A DNA stretch of 64,000 nt from Bacteroides clarus YIT 12056 (GTDB taxonomy: Bacteria; Bacteroidota; Bacteroidia; Bacteroidales; Bacteroidaceae), in assembly GCF_900129655.1 (NCBI RefSeq), contig NZ_FQWK01000005.1, positions 62,001 through 126,000 of the forward strand. Reading direction: 5' to 3'. Positions 54,499-64,000 of the stretch are shown one piece after another (the first letter of the stretch is position 1; the number at the start of each line of letters is the position of its first letter). The position numbers and the translations under genes are program-made. A model generated the notes under the pieces. The model had not been told where the DNA came from. It searched no databases and saw nothing but the letters and a program-made list of their open reading frames with translations.

Positions 54499-55938
54499 AT
54501 GAAAAACACTAATCAACATAAAAATCCTGTTCTGGTTTACGTTATAGCCATTATTGCTGCTACAGGAGGATTATTATTTGGATTTGATACTGGTGTCATT
54601 TCAGGAGCCATTCCTTTTCTGCAGAAAGACTTTGGCATTGATGACGGTGTAATTGAACTTATTACTACAGCCGGACTTGTTGGTGCTATTGCCGGAGCAT
54701 TATTTTGCGGTAAAGTTACTGATTATTTGGGGCGTAAGAAGGTGATACTTGCTTCCGCTGTGATATTTGCGATAGGAGCTGTTTGGTCCGGGATTGCACC
54801 GGACTCTACGAACTTGATTCTGGCACGTCTTTTTCTGGGTATAGCCATTGGAGTATCTTCATTTGCAGTACCTCTTTATATTGCAGAGATATCACCAACC
54901 AATATTCGGGGAACTTTGGTTTCAATGTTTCAGTTGATGGTAACATTAGGAGTGCTTGTTTCTTATTTATCAGACCTGTTTTTTGCAGATGAAGTAGATG
55001 TAACTTGTTGGCGTCCGATGTTTTATGCAGGCATACTTCCGGCTCTTATCTTATTGATAGGTATGTTCTGTATGCCCGAGAGTCCCAGATGGTTAATGAG
55101 TAAAGGGCGTAAGCAGAAAGCAATGCTTATCTTGAATAAGATTGAAGGGCATGGAGCAGCTGAAGAAGTGGCACATTCTATTAATGAAGAGATAGAAAAA
55201 AGTAAGAATGAAATTTCAAAATGGAGTGAGCTTATAAAGCCTACATTGCGTACACCGCTTTTCATAGCTATTGGAATAATGTTCTTTCAACAGTTTGTAG
55301 GTATTAACACTGTGATATATTATAGCCCTAAGATTTTCTTTATGGCTGGTTTCGATGGAGCTGTTTCTGCTATTTGGGCAGCTGTCGGTGTAGGTGTTGT
55401 TAATGTGGTTGCAACTCTTGTTTCTATCTATTTTGTAGATAGGCTGGGACGTCGTAAACTCTATTTCACAGGGCTTACCGGTATTATTTTATCCTTGATA
55501 ACTTTATCTTTAAGTTTTGTCTTTGTCAATGAGTTGGGTAATGCCGGACAATGGCTGACGGTTATTTTTATGTTCCTGTATGTGGCCTTCTTTGCTATTA
55601 GCATCGGTCCGTTAGGCTGGTTGATAATCTCGGAGGTATTTCCACAGAAAGTACGCGGATTGGGAGCCTCAGTAGGTTCACTTTCAGTGTGGGTATTCAA
55701 TAGTATCGTATCCTTTACTTTCTTTAAAATAGTGAATGCTTTGACCATACCCGGTACTGAAATAATGGTTGATGGGGAACAAGTGGGAAATCCTGCCGGT
55801 GCATTTGGTTTCTATGGACTTATAGCTTTGCTGGCACTTATATGGGGATACTTCTATGTTCCGGAAACTAAGGGAATATCATTGGAGAAAATAGAAGATT
55901 ACTGGAGGAAAGGCGGCAAGCCGCGCAATCTAAAATAA
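54499..55938 (+). CDS. MFS sugar porter (XylE/GalP type)
   Basis: 479 residues with 12 membrane helices. The sugar-porter signatures are all there: FGFDTGVISGAIPFLQ in helix 1, GRKKVILAS after helix 2, PESPRWLMSKGRKQ after helix 6, QQFVGINTVIYYSPKIF in helix 7, DRLGRRKLYFTG, and the C-terminal PETKGISLEKIEDYW. It imports a monosaccharide by proton symport across the inner membrane. Position between the isomerases and the glycosidase suggests uptake of the released sugar, most likely glucose or a close relative. Confidence 0.94.
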   Translation: MKNTNQHKNPVLVYVIAIIAATGGLLFGFDTGVISGAIPFLQKDFGIDDGVIELITTAGLVGAIAGALFCGKVTDYLGRKKVILASAVIFAIGAVWSGIAPDSTNLILARLFLGIAIGVSSFAVPLYIAEISPTNIRGTLVSMFQLMVTLGVLVSYLSDLFFADEVDVTCWRPMFYAGILPALILLIGMFCMPESPRWLMSKGRKQKAMLILNKIEGHGAAEEVAHSINEEIEKSKNEISKWSELIKPTLRTPLFIAIGIMFFQQFVGINTVIYYSPKIFFMAGFDGAVSAIWAAVGVGVVNVVATLVSIYFVDRLGRRKLYFTGLTGIILSLITLSLSFVFVNELGNAGQWLTVIFMFLYVAFFAISIGPLGWLIISEVFPQKVRGLGASVGSLSVWVFNSIVSFTFFKIVNALTIPGTEIMVDGEQVGNPAGAFGFYGLIALLALIWGYFYVPETKGISLEKIEDYWRKGGKPRNLK

Positions 55939-55972
55939 TAGATATTTATTGAATTATATAAACTGCAAGAAT

Positions 55973-58639
55973 ATGAAAAAACTCATGCTTATCTCTTTAC
56001 TGTTTTGTATAAGTACTATACCCATAGCTTCACAAACAGTATCTGAATGGATGTTTCATATACGTGGAACAGATGAATATATGTATGCCAATAAGCATAC
56101 GCTAAAGACAGGCAAAGACCCTTATGATGATAATTTTCTGTGGATGATAGAAGCCATGAATAATGAGGCAGTCCGTATTCGTAATAAACAGACAGGCGAA
56201 TATTTACAATTGGGCGACAATGGACATGTACGACTTATGCCAATGTCAGACAGCCAGGATCAATCTTTTATCTGGTCTTATGCAGGTTTTACTCATGATC
56301 ACATGACCAATTGTGGATGGTTTACTTTAAGTAATTCCGAAGGAGATAAAGATTCGTACCTTGTTGCTCAAAATGGGGGAATCTACTATTTGCCCGTAGA
56401 TCGTAATACAGAGTTCAAAGCCCATTGGACACCGGTTAGGAAAAATAGTGCAGGTTTACCGTTTGTTCTTTCTCCCAATGAGGTTATAGAATCTTCGTTT
56501 TTAGGAGAACGTAAGGCAATAGCCTTGTCGGAGGGGGAAATAGTGTCAAACTATCATGGAACCAACCACTGGAAACTTTCACGTGATATTTCTGCATTTC
56601 CGCGTTTTACAGCTAAAGGAAATATGCTGGTGCCTGCTCTTTATAATATGGCACTCGAAGAAATGTTACAGGATGTTCGTACGGATTCTACTTATATGGC
56701 AGGAGCTTTATGGCCTGATACCTGGACACGTGATGCAGTATATAGTATTTATTTTTCCTATTCTTGGATCATGCCCGAGGTATCTCGTCGTACTTTGGAA
56801 AAACAGACTTTAAAGAATCCAAGTGAAGCCCTGCAAGATACGGGTAGTGGTGGCTCTTATCCTATTTCTACAGATCGTGTTGTGTGGGCTATTGCTGCCT
56901 GGGAATATTATTTGGTGACGGGTGATAAGATATGGCTGCAGGAAGCTTACGAAGGATTACGCAATACTGCATTAAAAGATTTGCACGTTGCTTTTGATTC
57001 TAATGTGAACCTCTTCAAAGGTGAGACTTGCTCTATGGATTGGCGTACCCATACCTATCCCAATTGGTTTACAAATGTAAATATAGGAGAGTCTTTCTCT
57101 TGTGGTACGAATGCATTGCACTTCTTTCTCTATCGCTTTCTTACCAATGCGGGAAGTATCCTTAAAGTGCCGGCAGAGGAACGGGAACTGTGGAGTGGTG
57201 TTAGCGAAAAGTTGAAAAAGGGAATGAATGAGCATTTCTGGAATGAAGAGAAAGGTTTATTCGAATGCTATTTGTATCCTGAGATTTTAGGATATGTTTC
57301 TTCGCAGAGAGTAGGTTGTATGTCAAATGGGCTGGCTGCTATTTTAGGAGTTGCCTCATCCGAACAAGTTGGTAAAGTCGTACAAAATTCACCGATGTAT
57401 GCATACGGGGCAGCAGTTTTATATCCCAGTATTCCCGATGATTTTGCCTATCATAATAAAAGTATATGGCCGGTTTGGCAGACACCGCTAATGTATGCAG
57501 CCAAGTCTTCAGGGAATTCTGTAGTAACTGAACACCTGATGAAATCACTCATTCGCCAATCGGCTCTTTTTTTAACCCACAAAGAAAACCTAACTTACGA
57601 CACAGGCTATGATCGTAACACTGCATTGAATTCTGACAGGCAACTTTGGTCGGTTGCTTCTTATATCAGCATGGTGTATCGTGTACTTTTCGGAATGGAA
57701 CTGACAATGGAAGGAATACATTTCAATCCTGTATTGCCGGCATGGGTAGGAACTGAAATCAAGTTGGAGCATTTTAAGTATCGTGATGCCGTCTTAAATA
57801 TTACAGTGAAGGGGGAAGGAACGAAAATTGCATCACTTATTGTAAATGGCAAGAAGAAGAACACATCCTATATATTGCCTGCCGGAGCTAAAGGCATTTA
57901 TGATATAGTTATAGCTGTGACTAAAGAGAATGAAAGTAATGAAAAGATAAATAGAGTGCCTGCAGGTCCGCATAATTGCTGGTCACCTATAGAACCTGTC
58001 ATCCGTTTGGAAAATAAATATATTCATTGGACTATGCAGCCTGGAGTAACTTATCGTCTGAAGGGTATGGGTGTGGATAAAGAGGTACAGTCTCCTTATA
58101 ATCTGCAAAAAGAAAAGCCAGGATATTATTCTGTATGTGCAGTTGACGAACAAGGAATTGAATCCGATCTTTCCAATCCTGTACTTTATACTTCTTATGA
58201 GAGACGGTATGAGGCAGAGGATTTTACTGAGACAGTATTTATAAAAACTGATGAAAAAGGTTATTCCGGTAACGGCTATGTGAAAGACTATTCTGTTAAT
58301 CCGGCCAATCTTTCAATAGCAATAGACATTCCTGAAACAGGTGATTATGTGATTCGTTTCACGGGAGCTAACGGACATGGACCTCATAATACTTTTTGTA
58401 CAATTCGTTCTTTGTTTCTGGATGAAAAGGATTGTGGAACAATCATCCTGGAAGCTTATGGTGATTGGGAAGAATGGACACAATCCAATCATATTGTGTT
58501 GCGTAGCCTATCCGCCGGAAAGCATACATTGTCTTTAAAGATTAACCCGGAAGGGAAGGGATTTGATAATAACATGTCTTTCAATAAAGAAAACCTTAAT
58601 GATTGGCTTATTGACTACTTAACCGTCGTACGATTATAA
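55973..58639 (+). CDS. Secreted six-hairpin glycosidase with beta-trefoil-like and CBM-like domains
   Basis: 888 residues from the ATG at 55973. Signal peptide to about IASQ. N-terminal ~30-170 resembles a beta-trefoil (EAVRIRNKQTGEYLQLGDNG). Residues ~205-640 form an (alpha/alpha)6 barrel: WPDTWTRDAVYSIYFSYSWI, a SYPISTDRVVWAIAAWEYYL block and SIWPVWQTPLMYAAKSSGN, as in GH63/MGH1-like, GH94-like and trehalase-like enzymes. Candidate acids are Asp in WTRDAV and Glu or Asp in later loops, not assigned. The C-terminal ~130 residues (YEAEDFTETVFIKTDEKG... DWLIDYLTVVRL) look like a CBM6/35-type module. No lipobox, so periplasmic or secreted. The exact family and linkage are open. Confidence 0.75.
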   Translation: MKKLMLISLLFCISTIPIASQTVSEWMFHIRGTDEYMYANKHTLKTGKDPYDDNFLWMIEAMNNEAVRIRNKQTGEYLQLGDNGHVRLMPMSDSQDQSFIWSYAGFTHDHMTNCGWFTLSNSEGDKDSYLVAQNGGIYYLPVDRNTEFKAHWTPVRKNSAGLPFVLSPNEVIESSFLGERKAIALSEGEIVSNYHGTNHWKLSRDISAFPRFTAKGNMLVPALYNMALEEMLQDVRTDSTYMAGALWPDTWTRDAVYSIYFSYSWIMPEVSRRTLEKQTLKNPSEALQDTGSGGSYPISTDRVVWAIAAWEYYLVTGDKIWLQEAYEGLRNTALKDLHVAFDSNVNLFKGETCSMDWRTHTYPNWFTNVNIGESFSCGTNALHFFLYRFLTNAGSILKVPAEERELWSGVSEKLKKGMNEHFWNEEKGLFECYLYPEILGYVSSQRVGCMSNGLAAILGVASSEQVGKVVQNSPMYAYGAAVLYPSIPDDFAYHNKSIWPVWQTPLMYAAKSSGNSVVTEHLMKSLIRQSALFLTHKENLTYDTGYDRNTALNSDRQLWSVASYISMVYRVLFGMELTMEGIHFNPVLPAWVGTEIKLEHFKYRDAVLNITVKGEGTKIASLIVNGKKKNTSYILPAGAKGIYDIVIAVTKENESNEKINRVPAGPHNCWSPIEPVIRLENKYIHWTMQPGVTYRLKGMGVDKEVQSPYNLQKEKPGYYSVCAVDEQGIESDLSNPVLYTSYERRYEAEDFTETVFIKTDEKGYSGNGYVKDYSVNPANLSIAIDIPETGDYVIRFTGANGHGPHNTFCTIRSLFLDEKDCGTIILEAYGDWEEWTQSNHIVLRSLSAGKHTLSLKINPEGKGFDNNMSFNKENLNDWLIDYLTVVRL

Positions 58640-58682
58640 TATTCGTACAGATAATTCATATATAAATTAAATCTTGAATACC

Positions 58683-61600
58683 ATGAAAAGAGTTTTTTTA
58701 ACTTATCTGTTTTTATGCAGCATGCTGGGCAATATACTTGCCCAGGAAATTACAGGAAAAGTTCTCGAACAGGAGACTTCAGAACCATTGATAGGTGTTA
58801 GCGTTTCGGTTGAAAATTCTACAAAAGGGACAATCACGGGTTTAGATGGTTCCTATTCGGTTCCCGCAAAAAAAGGGGATGTTCTCGTCTTTTCTTATAT
58901 TGGTATGATTACTCAGAAAGTAACGGTCCAAAATGAAAAGGTGATCAATGTTCATCTGTCACAAAATGAAAATATGCTGGAAGAGCTGGTTGTTGTAGGA
59001 TATGGTACCATGAGGAAAGAAGATTTGACTGGTGCTATTTCATCTCTTAAGGGGAAAGACATTGAGGCAACCACATCTTCGAATGTATTAGAAGGAATTG
59101 CAGGAAAGCTTCCGGGAGTTCAGGTAGTTCAAAACTCAGGGACTCCTGGTGGAGATGTAACCGTACGAATAAGAGGTATCGGTACTATAAATAATGCAGA
59201 TCCTTTGTATGTAGTAGATGGAATGCCTGTTAATGGGGGAATCTGGTTCCTAAATTCTAATGATATCCAATCTATCGATGTCTTGAAAGACGCCTCGGCA
59301 ACTGCTATTTATGGTTCAAGGGGTGCTAATGGAGTGGTTATGGTCACTACTAAAAAAGGTATTAAAGGAAAGACGCAGGTTTCGGTAGATTATGGCTATG
59401 GTTTCCAAAAGATAGCGAAGAAATATGATATGATGAATGCGGCTGATTATGCAGCCCTGCACAATGAGATGCGGAAAAATGCAGGTTTTGAACTGAATCC
59501 TGATTTTGCGAATCCCTCATCATTAGGTAATGGAACTGACTGGTTGAACCAAATATTCGAGACGGCTCCTATCCATAAAGTTTCAGCTACTATTTCCGGA
59601 GGTAATAAAACTGTCCATACTACCTCACTGGGATATTATAAGCAAGATGGTATTTTGAAAAGTACAGGATATGAGAAGGTTACTCTTCAATCCAATTTAT
59701 GTTCTGAAATTAGTTCTAAGTTCAGACTGACTACCAATATTGCGTTAAGTGGAGAAAAAAGGGATAACCAAGATGCCTATACAGTAATAGCAAATGCTAT
59801 GAGAATATTACCTTCTATTCCGGTTTATGATGGAGACAATAATTATGGAGGCCCGACAGGGAGTTCTGAATTGAATGGTTCGGCGATCAATCCTGTTGGA
59901 ATATTGAATACACAAACCAATACGGCCAATGCATATCGCGGAATTGCAAATGTTTCCGGAGAATATGATATTGCAAGTTTTCTTCAATTTAAGACGGTAG
60001 TGGGTGTTGAAGCCGGATATAACTATAATGATAGTTATATTCCTAAATATAAATGGGGAAATGCCCAGCAAGATGAAACTAAACAAACGACTTCTTCTGC
60101 ATATGAGGTTCTAACTGTATGGGATAATACTCTTACGTTTAATAAAACATTTAATAAACATGCTATTACGGCATTGGTGGGAACGTCTTTCCAAAATTAT
60201 ACTAAGCGTTGGTTGAGTGCATCGGGTACCGGGCGTTCCAGCGATGCTACTGTTGAATTGGATAATGCATTGGAAGCAGAATCGGTAGGTGGTAATCGTT
60301 CTGACTGGGCAATCATGTCTTATTTGGGAAGAATAAATTATTCTTATGATAATAAATACTTTCTGACTGCTTCCTTAAGGGCTGATGGTTCTTCGCGTTT
60401 CGGTCCTAAAAACAGATATGGTTATTTTCCTTCGTTTTCAGGTGCATGGACTATTTCGAATGAAGATTTTATGCAAGACAATAAAGTTTTTAGTTTCTTG
60501 AAATTGCGTGCGGGGTATGGTATGACAGGAAATCAGTTAATAGATAACTTTATTTATACAGATAGACTGGATGCTTTGGGACAATACAATTTTGGTAGTT
60601 CATCCAATTCATCTTCAAATACAGTAGGCTTAATTTATCCCGATAAATTGTCTAATCCTGATATAAAGTGGGAGAGTGTGGAACAGTATAACTTAGGAAT
60701 AGATATGGCATTCTTAAATAATCGTATTTCGTTTACCGCTGATTTTTATCTCAAGAATACGAATGATATGTTAACTCAGGTACCTGTACCGCAGACCAGT
60801 GGCTCTTCATTGAATTCGGCGGATTGGCCTTATGTAAATATTGGGAAAGTAAGGAATACAGGTATGGAGTTTAGCATTAATACTGTCAATTTTGAAACAA
60901 AAGACTTTAAATGGAATAGTGGTTTTAATATTGCATTTAATAAAAATAAGGTAATTAATATAGGAGGTTCCGATATATTTGAGTATCTTTTATTGTTAAG
61001 AGAAGGAGAACCTATTAATGTCTTTTATGGATATGCAGTAGACCATATATACCAAAATTTGGATGATGTATTTACCGGTCCTGCCATGGAAATGCGGGCT
61101 TCTGATAAGAATAGCCACAATTCACAAACAAACACCTCACCGGGTGATATCGCTTTTAAAAAGTTTACTGATGGGGATGTTATAACAGAAAAAGACAGAA
61201 CCATAATAGGAAATCCGCACCCTAAGTTTACAGCTGGATTAAATAATAGTATTTCTTATAAGAATATAGATATCAGCTTCTTCTTGCAAGCTGTGTATGG
61301 CAACGAAATATTTAATGAAATTCGTCGTGAACACGAAAGTATGTCAACTACTTACAATCAATTAGCTTCTACTTCAAACAGGTGGACTGGCGAAAACTCA
61401 AGTTATAGTATGCCAAGAGCAATATATGCAGACCCGAATGATAATAACAGACGTTCTGATCGCTATGTGGAAAATGGCTCTTTCTTGAAATTGAGGAATT
61501 TGAATATCGCATACCGTTTGCCGGAGAGATGGACAAAATCACTTTCATTGCAAGGTGTAAAAGTTTATGCAAATATTGATAATCTTTTTACTATTACTAA

Positions 61601-61700
61601 ATATTCCGGTTTAGATCCGGAAGTAGGTGTTAACGGGTATGATTATGTGATTTACCCTCCTGCAAGGACCTTTATGTTTGGTGTTAATATTAACTTTTAA
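58683..61700 (+). CDS. SusC-like TonB-dependent receptor
   Basis: 1005 residues from the ATG at 58683; a TTG nine bases upstream is in frame but less likely. Signal peptide to about ILAQE, CarboxypepD_reg-like domain (GKVLEQETSEPLIGVSVSVE), MLEELVVVGYGTMRKEDLTG, then the plug (VRIRGIGTINNADPLYVVDG and TAIYGSRGANGVVMVTTKKG). The barrel ends with ARTFMFGVNINF. Paired with SusD 11 bases downstream, it should import the glycan fragments of this locus. Codon use is AT-rich like the rest of the operon. Confidence 0.96.
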   Translation: MKRVFLTYLFLCSMLGNILAQEITGKVLEQETSEPLIGVSVSVENSTKGTITGLDGSYSVPAKKGDVLVFSYIGMITQKVTVQNEKVINVHLSQNENMLEELVVVGYGTMRKEDLTGAISSLKGKDIEATTSSNVLEGIAGKLPGVQVVQNSGTPGGDVTVRIRGIGTINNADPLYVVDGMPVNGGIWFLNSNDIQSIDVLKDASATAIYGSRGANGVVMVTTKKGIKGKTQVSVDYGYGFQKIAKKYDMMNAADYAALHNEMRKNAGFELNPDFANPSSLGNGTDWLNQIFETAPIHKVSATISGGNKTVHTTSLGYYKQDGILKSTGYEKVTLQSNLCSEISSKFRLTTNIALSGEKRDNQDAYTVIANAMRILPSIPVYDGDNNYGGPTGSSELNGSAINPVGILNTQTNTANAYRGIANVSGEYDIASFLQFKTVVGVEAGYNYNDSYIPKYKWGNAQQDETKQTTSSAYEVLTVWDNTLTFNKTFNKHAITALVGTSFQNYTKRWLSASGTGRSSDATVELDNALEAESVGGNRSDWAIMSYLGRINYSYDNKYFLTASLRADGSSRFGPKNRYGYFPSFSGAWTISNEDFMQDNKVFSFLKLRAGYGMTGNQLIDNFIYTDRLDALGQYNFGSSSNSSSNTVGLIYPDKLSNPDIKWESVEQYNLGIDMAFLNNRISFTADFYLKNTNDMLTQVPVPQTSGSSLNSADWPYVNIGKVRNTGMEFSINTVNFETKDFKWNSGFNIAFNKNKVINIGGSDIFEYLLLLREGEPINVFYGYAVDHIYQNLDDVFTGPAMEMRASDKNSHNSQTNTSPGDIAFKKFTDGDVITEKDRTIIGNPHPKFTAGLNNSISYKNIDISFFLQAVYGNEIFNEIRREHESMSTTYNQLASTSNRWTGENSSYSMPRAIYADPNDNNRRSDRYVENGSFLKLRNLNIAYRLPERWTKSLSLQGVKVYANIDNLFTITKYSGLDPEVGVNGYDYVIYPPARTFMFGVNINF

Positions 61701-61711
61701 AATTGAGTACA

Positions 61712-63244
61712 ATGAAAGCAATGATTAAATATAGCATCTGCAGCATTTTGTGTATATGTTTTGTCTCCCTATCAGGATGCGAAAGTTATTTGGAGAAATC
61801 TCCGACAGATAAGATTATTACGGGTAACTTTTTTACAACTGGCACTGCGGAAGAAGTTGAGAGTGCCATAAATTCTGTATATCAACCTTTACAGCGGTCA
61901 TATATGTACAATCTGCGTATGTGGACTTTGGATATTATAGCAGGAGAAGGTCGTGTCGGAAATGAGGCTGGCGGTAACGGCATAGAAACGGTACAATTGT
62001 CTAATTTTATTGCAAATTCAGATAATAATGGAGCTAAAGAATTATGGCGTGGCCCTTGGGCGGGCATTAATCGTGCTAATTGGGTGATTGATAATATTGA
62101 TCTTTCGAAGAAAAATATTAGTGATGATAAAATATCTCAATATAAAGGGGAAGCTCATTTTTTAAGGGCCTTATATTACTTTAATATGGTGAGGCTTTTT
62201 GGCAATGTCCCATTGATATTGCATCAACAAACAGCTAATGATAATCTGAAAGTTTCAAGAACAGATAAAAATGAAGTATATCAAGTAATTATTCAAGATC
62301 TTCAAAATGCATCTGATTATTTACCTCAAAGATATACAGGAGAAGATATTGGACGTGCTACAAGTGGGGCGGCATTGGGATTATTAGCTAAAGTATATTT
62401 AACATTAAAACAGTATAATGATGTTATTGATGTTATCGAACGACTTATGGCTACGAATGTATATTCTTTGAATGAAAATTATAAAGATAATTTTGATGAT
62501 ACCAAAGAAAATGGACCAGAGAGTTTATTTGAAGTTCAATATGAGAAAGGATCACCTTATGCACCATTTGATGTACTTGGACAAGGGGCATGGCATAATG
62601 AGTATCTTGCTCCATTGGCACCTGTAAATATAGGTGGTCCTTGGGGAAATTTTGGTTGGTTTCATGTCTATTCAGAATTTGCTGAAAGTTTTGAACCTAA
62701 TGATAAAAGAAAAATTGTTTCTATTTTTTCTGAAGGGGATGATTATCAAGGTTGGATATATGATCCTGCTGTTTCAACAACCGGATATAATGTCAAAAAG
62801 TTTATGTGTACTAATTATGGCACTACGAATCCAATGGACAGTCCATTAAATTTTCCTGTATTACGCTACTCTGATGTGTTACTGATGTATGCTGAGGCTT
62901 TGAATGAAGTAGGAAGAACTGCAGAAGCTTGTGCAGTTGCAACTGCTCCCAACGTTGGTGGTCCATTAAATAGAGTCAGGGTACGTGCAGGGTTACCAAG
63001 CGTGTCGGGGCAACAAGCAGAAGTCCGTGAAATTATACGTCACGAACGTCGTATGGAACTAGCTTTTGAGGGGGGACATCGTTGGTTCGACCTGATAAGA
63101 TATGATGAAGGGGAATATGCAAAGAACTTCTTCCATAGTATTGGAAAGACAAATTTCACACTTCCCAAACATCTTTTATTACCTGTACCTATTGATGATA
63201 TCGATGCTAATCCGAATTTGCTACCTCAAAATTCAGGTTATTAA
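61712..63244 (+). CDS. SusD-family substrate-binding lipoprotein
   Basis: 510 residues from the ATG at 61712. Lipobox LSGC gives Cys23 (then ESYLEKSP). SusD fold: N-terminal AEEVESAINSVYQPLQRSYM, the helical hairpin GEAHFLRALYYFNMVRLFGN and the C-terminal EIIRHERRMELAFEGGHRWF with DLIRY. It closes the SusC barrel and binds the glycan at the cell surface. It follows SusC by 11 bases and precedes the FG-GAP gene by 21. Confidence 0.95.
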   Translation: MKAMIKYSICSILCICFVSLSGCESYLEKSPTDKIITGNFFTTGTAEEVESAINSVYQPLQRSYMYNLRMWTLDIIAGEGRVGNEAGGNGIETVQLSNFIANSDNNGAKELWRGPWAGINRANWVIDNIDLSKKNISDDKISQYKGEAHFLRALYYFNMVRLFGNVPLILHQQTANDNLKVSRTDKNEVYQVIIQDLQNASDYLPQRYTGEDIGRATSGAALGLLAKVYLTLKQYNDVIDVIERLMATNVYSLNENYKDNFDDTKENGPESLFEVQYEKGSPYAPFDVLGQGAWHNEYLAPLAPVNIGGPWGNFGWFHVYSEFAESFEPNDKRKIVSIFSEGDDYQGWIYDPAVSTTGYNVKKFMCTNYGTTNPMDSPLNFPVLRYSDVLLMYAEALNEVGRTAEACAVATAPNVGGPLNRVRVRAGLPSVSGQQAEVREIIRHERRMELAFEGGHRWFDLIRYDEGEYAKNFFHSIGKTNFTLPKHLLLPVPIDDIDANPNLLPQNSGY

Positions 63245-63265
63245 CCCTAAATATTAAATAGAATT

Positions 63266-64000
63266 ATGAGAAGTGTATATATACTAATTCTTCTTTTCGT
63301 TGCTTCATGGGCTTATTCACATGATGATGTAGCATATCGTACTTCAAAAGGATGGTTTATTGATTTCAACAATGATTCATCCATTGATAAAAGTTTGCCT
63401 AGAAATTTTTCAGAAAAAGAAATGACTTTCTTTGCTGATTATGACGGTGATGGATTTTTAGACTTATGTGAGGTTAAAGTAAAGGGAAATAATCTGGAGT
63501 GGAGTTGGTTCATAAAAGCTCATCAAGGAGATTTTAAGAAATCTGTTACTACTGTTTTTGGTACTCCTCAAGAGCAGTGCCTTGTTGGTGACTTTAATGG
63601 AGATGGTAAAACAGATATTGCTGTAATAACCTCTAATGGAGATGGTAAATTGGAATGGAGCATTGATTATTCTCCTTGTGATGGAGTTAGCGATATTTCT
63701 GGAAGTAGTTTTGGACAGGTTGGTGATAAAGTATTGGCGGGAGATTTCAATGCTGACGGAGTGGACGATCTTTGTATATACAGACCTGGGACCTCACAGT
63801 GGTTTGTCTCATTGTCGGACTTGGTAGGGAAGCCCAGCTTCAGTTCTCCTTATGCAATCGACGGACTTATTTTTGGTACGCCGTACGATATTCCTCTTGT
63901 TGGTGATTTTAATGGAGACGGTTATGACGATATGGCTGTATATCGCCCCAAGGACAATAAAATATATATAAATTATTTTAGTCCTGATAAACCTAAAATG
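63266..64000 (+). CDS. FG-GAP/VCBS repeat protein (3' end outside window)
   Basis: 245 codons are present and the gene runs off the right edge. Signal peptide (MRSVYILILLFVASWAYSHD). Four or more calcium-binding repeats of the FG-GAP type are visible, each with a D-x-D/N-x-D-G loop: DYDGDGFLDL, DFNGDGKTDI, DFNADGVDDL and DFNGDGYDDM. These repeats build beta-propellers with calcium sites, and in this position often carry carbohydrate binding or precede a catalytic domain. What follows the repeats cannot be seen. It is probably a surface component of the same locus. Confidence 0.85.
   Translation, partial: MRSVYILILLFVASWAYSHDDVAYRTSKGWFIDFNNDSSIDKSLPRNFSEKEMTFFADYDGDGFLDLCEVKVKGNNLEWSWFIKAHQGDFKKSVTTVFGTPQEQCLVGDFNGDGKTDIAVITSNGDGKLEWSIDYSPCDGVSDISGSSFGQVGDKVLAGDFNADGVDDLCIYRPGTSQWFVSLSDLVGKPSFSSPYAIDGLIFGTPYDIPLVGDFNGDGYDDMAVYRPKDNKIYINYFSPDKPKM

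Noticed and set aside
58674..58682. TTG start codon for the second SusC (and a similar TTG at 61703 for SusD)
   Set aside because: ATG codons three residues later give normal signal peptides.

Overview
The window is chromosomal DNA of a Bacteroides-type gut bacterium (Bacteroidota). The basis is three SusC-like TonB-dependent receptors (two paired with SusD), a SusR-like membrane regulator, many lipoproteins with acidic residues after the lipobox cysteine, Bacteroidota-restricted DUF families, and repeated use of the Bacteroides -7 box TAnnTTTG. I do not assign a species.

Layout. 1-3787: 5' part of a SusC receptor gene cut by the left edge, with a SusR-like regulator just upstream. 3824-15515: mainly housekeeping genes (EamA transporter, leuS, YitT protein, rdgB, nadA, TrmH-type methyltransferase, DUF4294 protein, HhH/beta-barrel protein, radical SAM protein). 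15632-31054: a nine-gene minus-strand operon starting with SusC/SusD and continuing with two lipoproteins, two leucine-rich-repeat lipoproteins, a subtilisin-like protease, a DUF1573 protein and a lipocalin-like lipoprotein. It has no glycoside hydrolase and looks like a peptide or protein acquisition system. 31472-49339: SulP transporter plus nuclease, rubrerythrin, nadB, a PH-domain protein, lipoamide dehydrogenase, a DUF2007 protein, PBP4, a CoA-transferase, miaB, a DUF3836 protein, and a methyltransferase-ftsX-DUF3098-uppP-truB run. 49406-64000 (cut by the right edge): an AT-richer catabolic locus with a GntR/UTRA repressor divergent from two cupin-type phosphoglucose isomerases, a ROK kinase, a two-domain mannose-6-phosphate isomerase-like protein, an MFS sugar porter, a six-hairpin glycosidase, SusC/SusD and an FG-GAP repeat protein.

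How they work together. In the 49-64 kb locus the predicted path is glycan capture by SusCD and the FG-GAP protein, cleavage by the secreted glycosidase, import by the MFS porter, phosphorylation by the ROK kinase, and entry into glycolysis through the isomerases. The GntR protein should sense a phosphosugar and act on a 12-bp motif found just after the predicted start of the operon transcript and again beside the repressor's own 3' end. In the 15-31 kb operon SusCD probably imports peptides, with the protease and LRR lipoproteins preparing or binding protein substrates at the cell surface.

Non-coding content includes three hairpin-forming intergenic repeats of one family, a small palindrome-ended repeat inserted in frame in leuS, an 86-bp nested palindrome, two orphan minus-strand terminators with GTGA loops that may end small RNAs, and a perfect 14-bp inverted repeat upstream of rubrerythrin. 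I saw no tRNA, rRNA, CRISPR array, transposase or phage gene.
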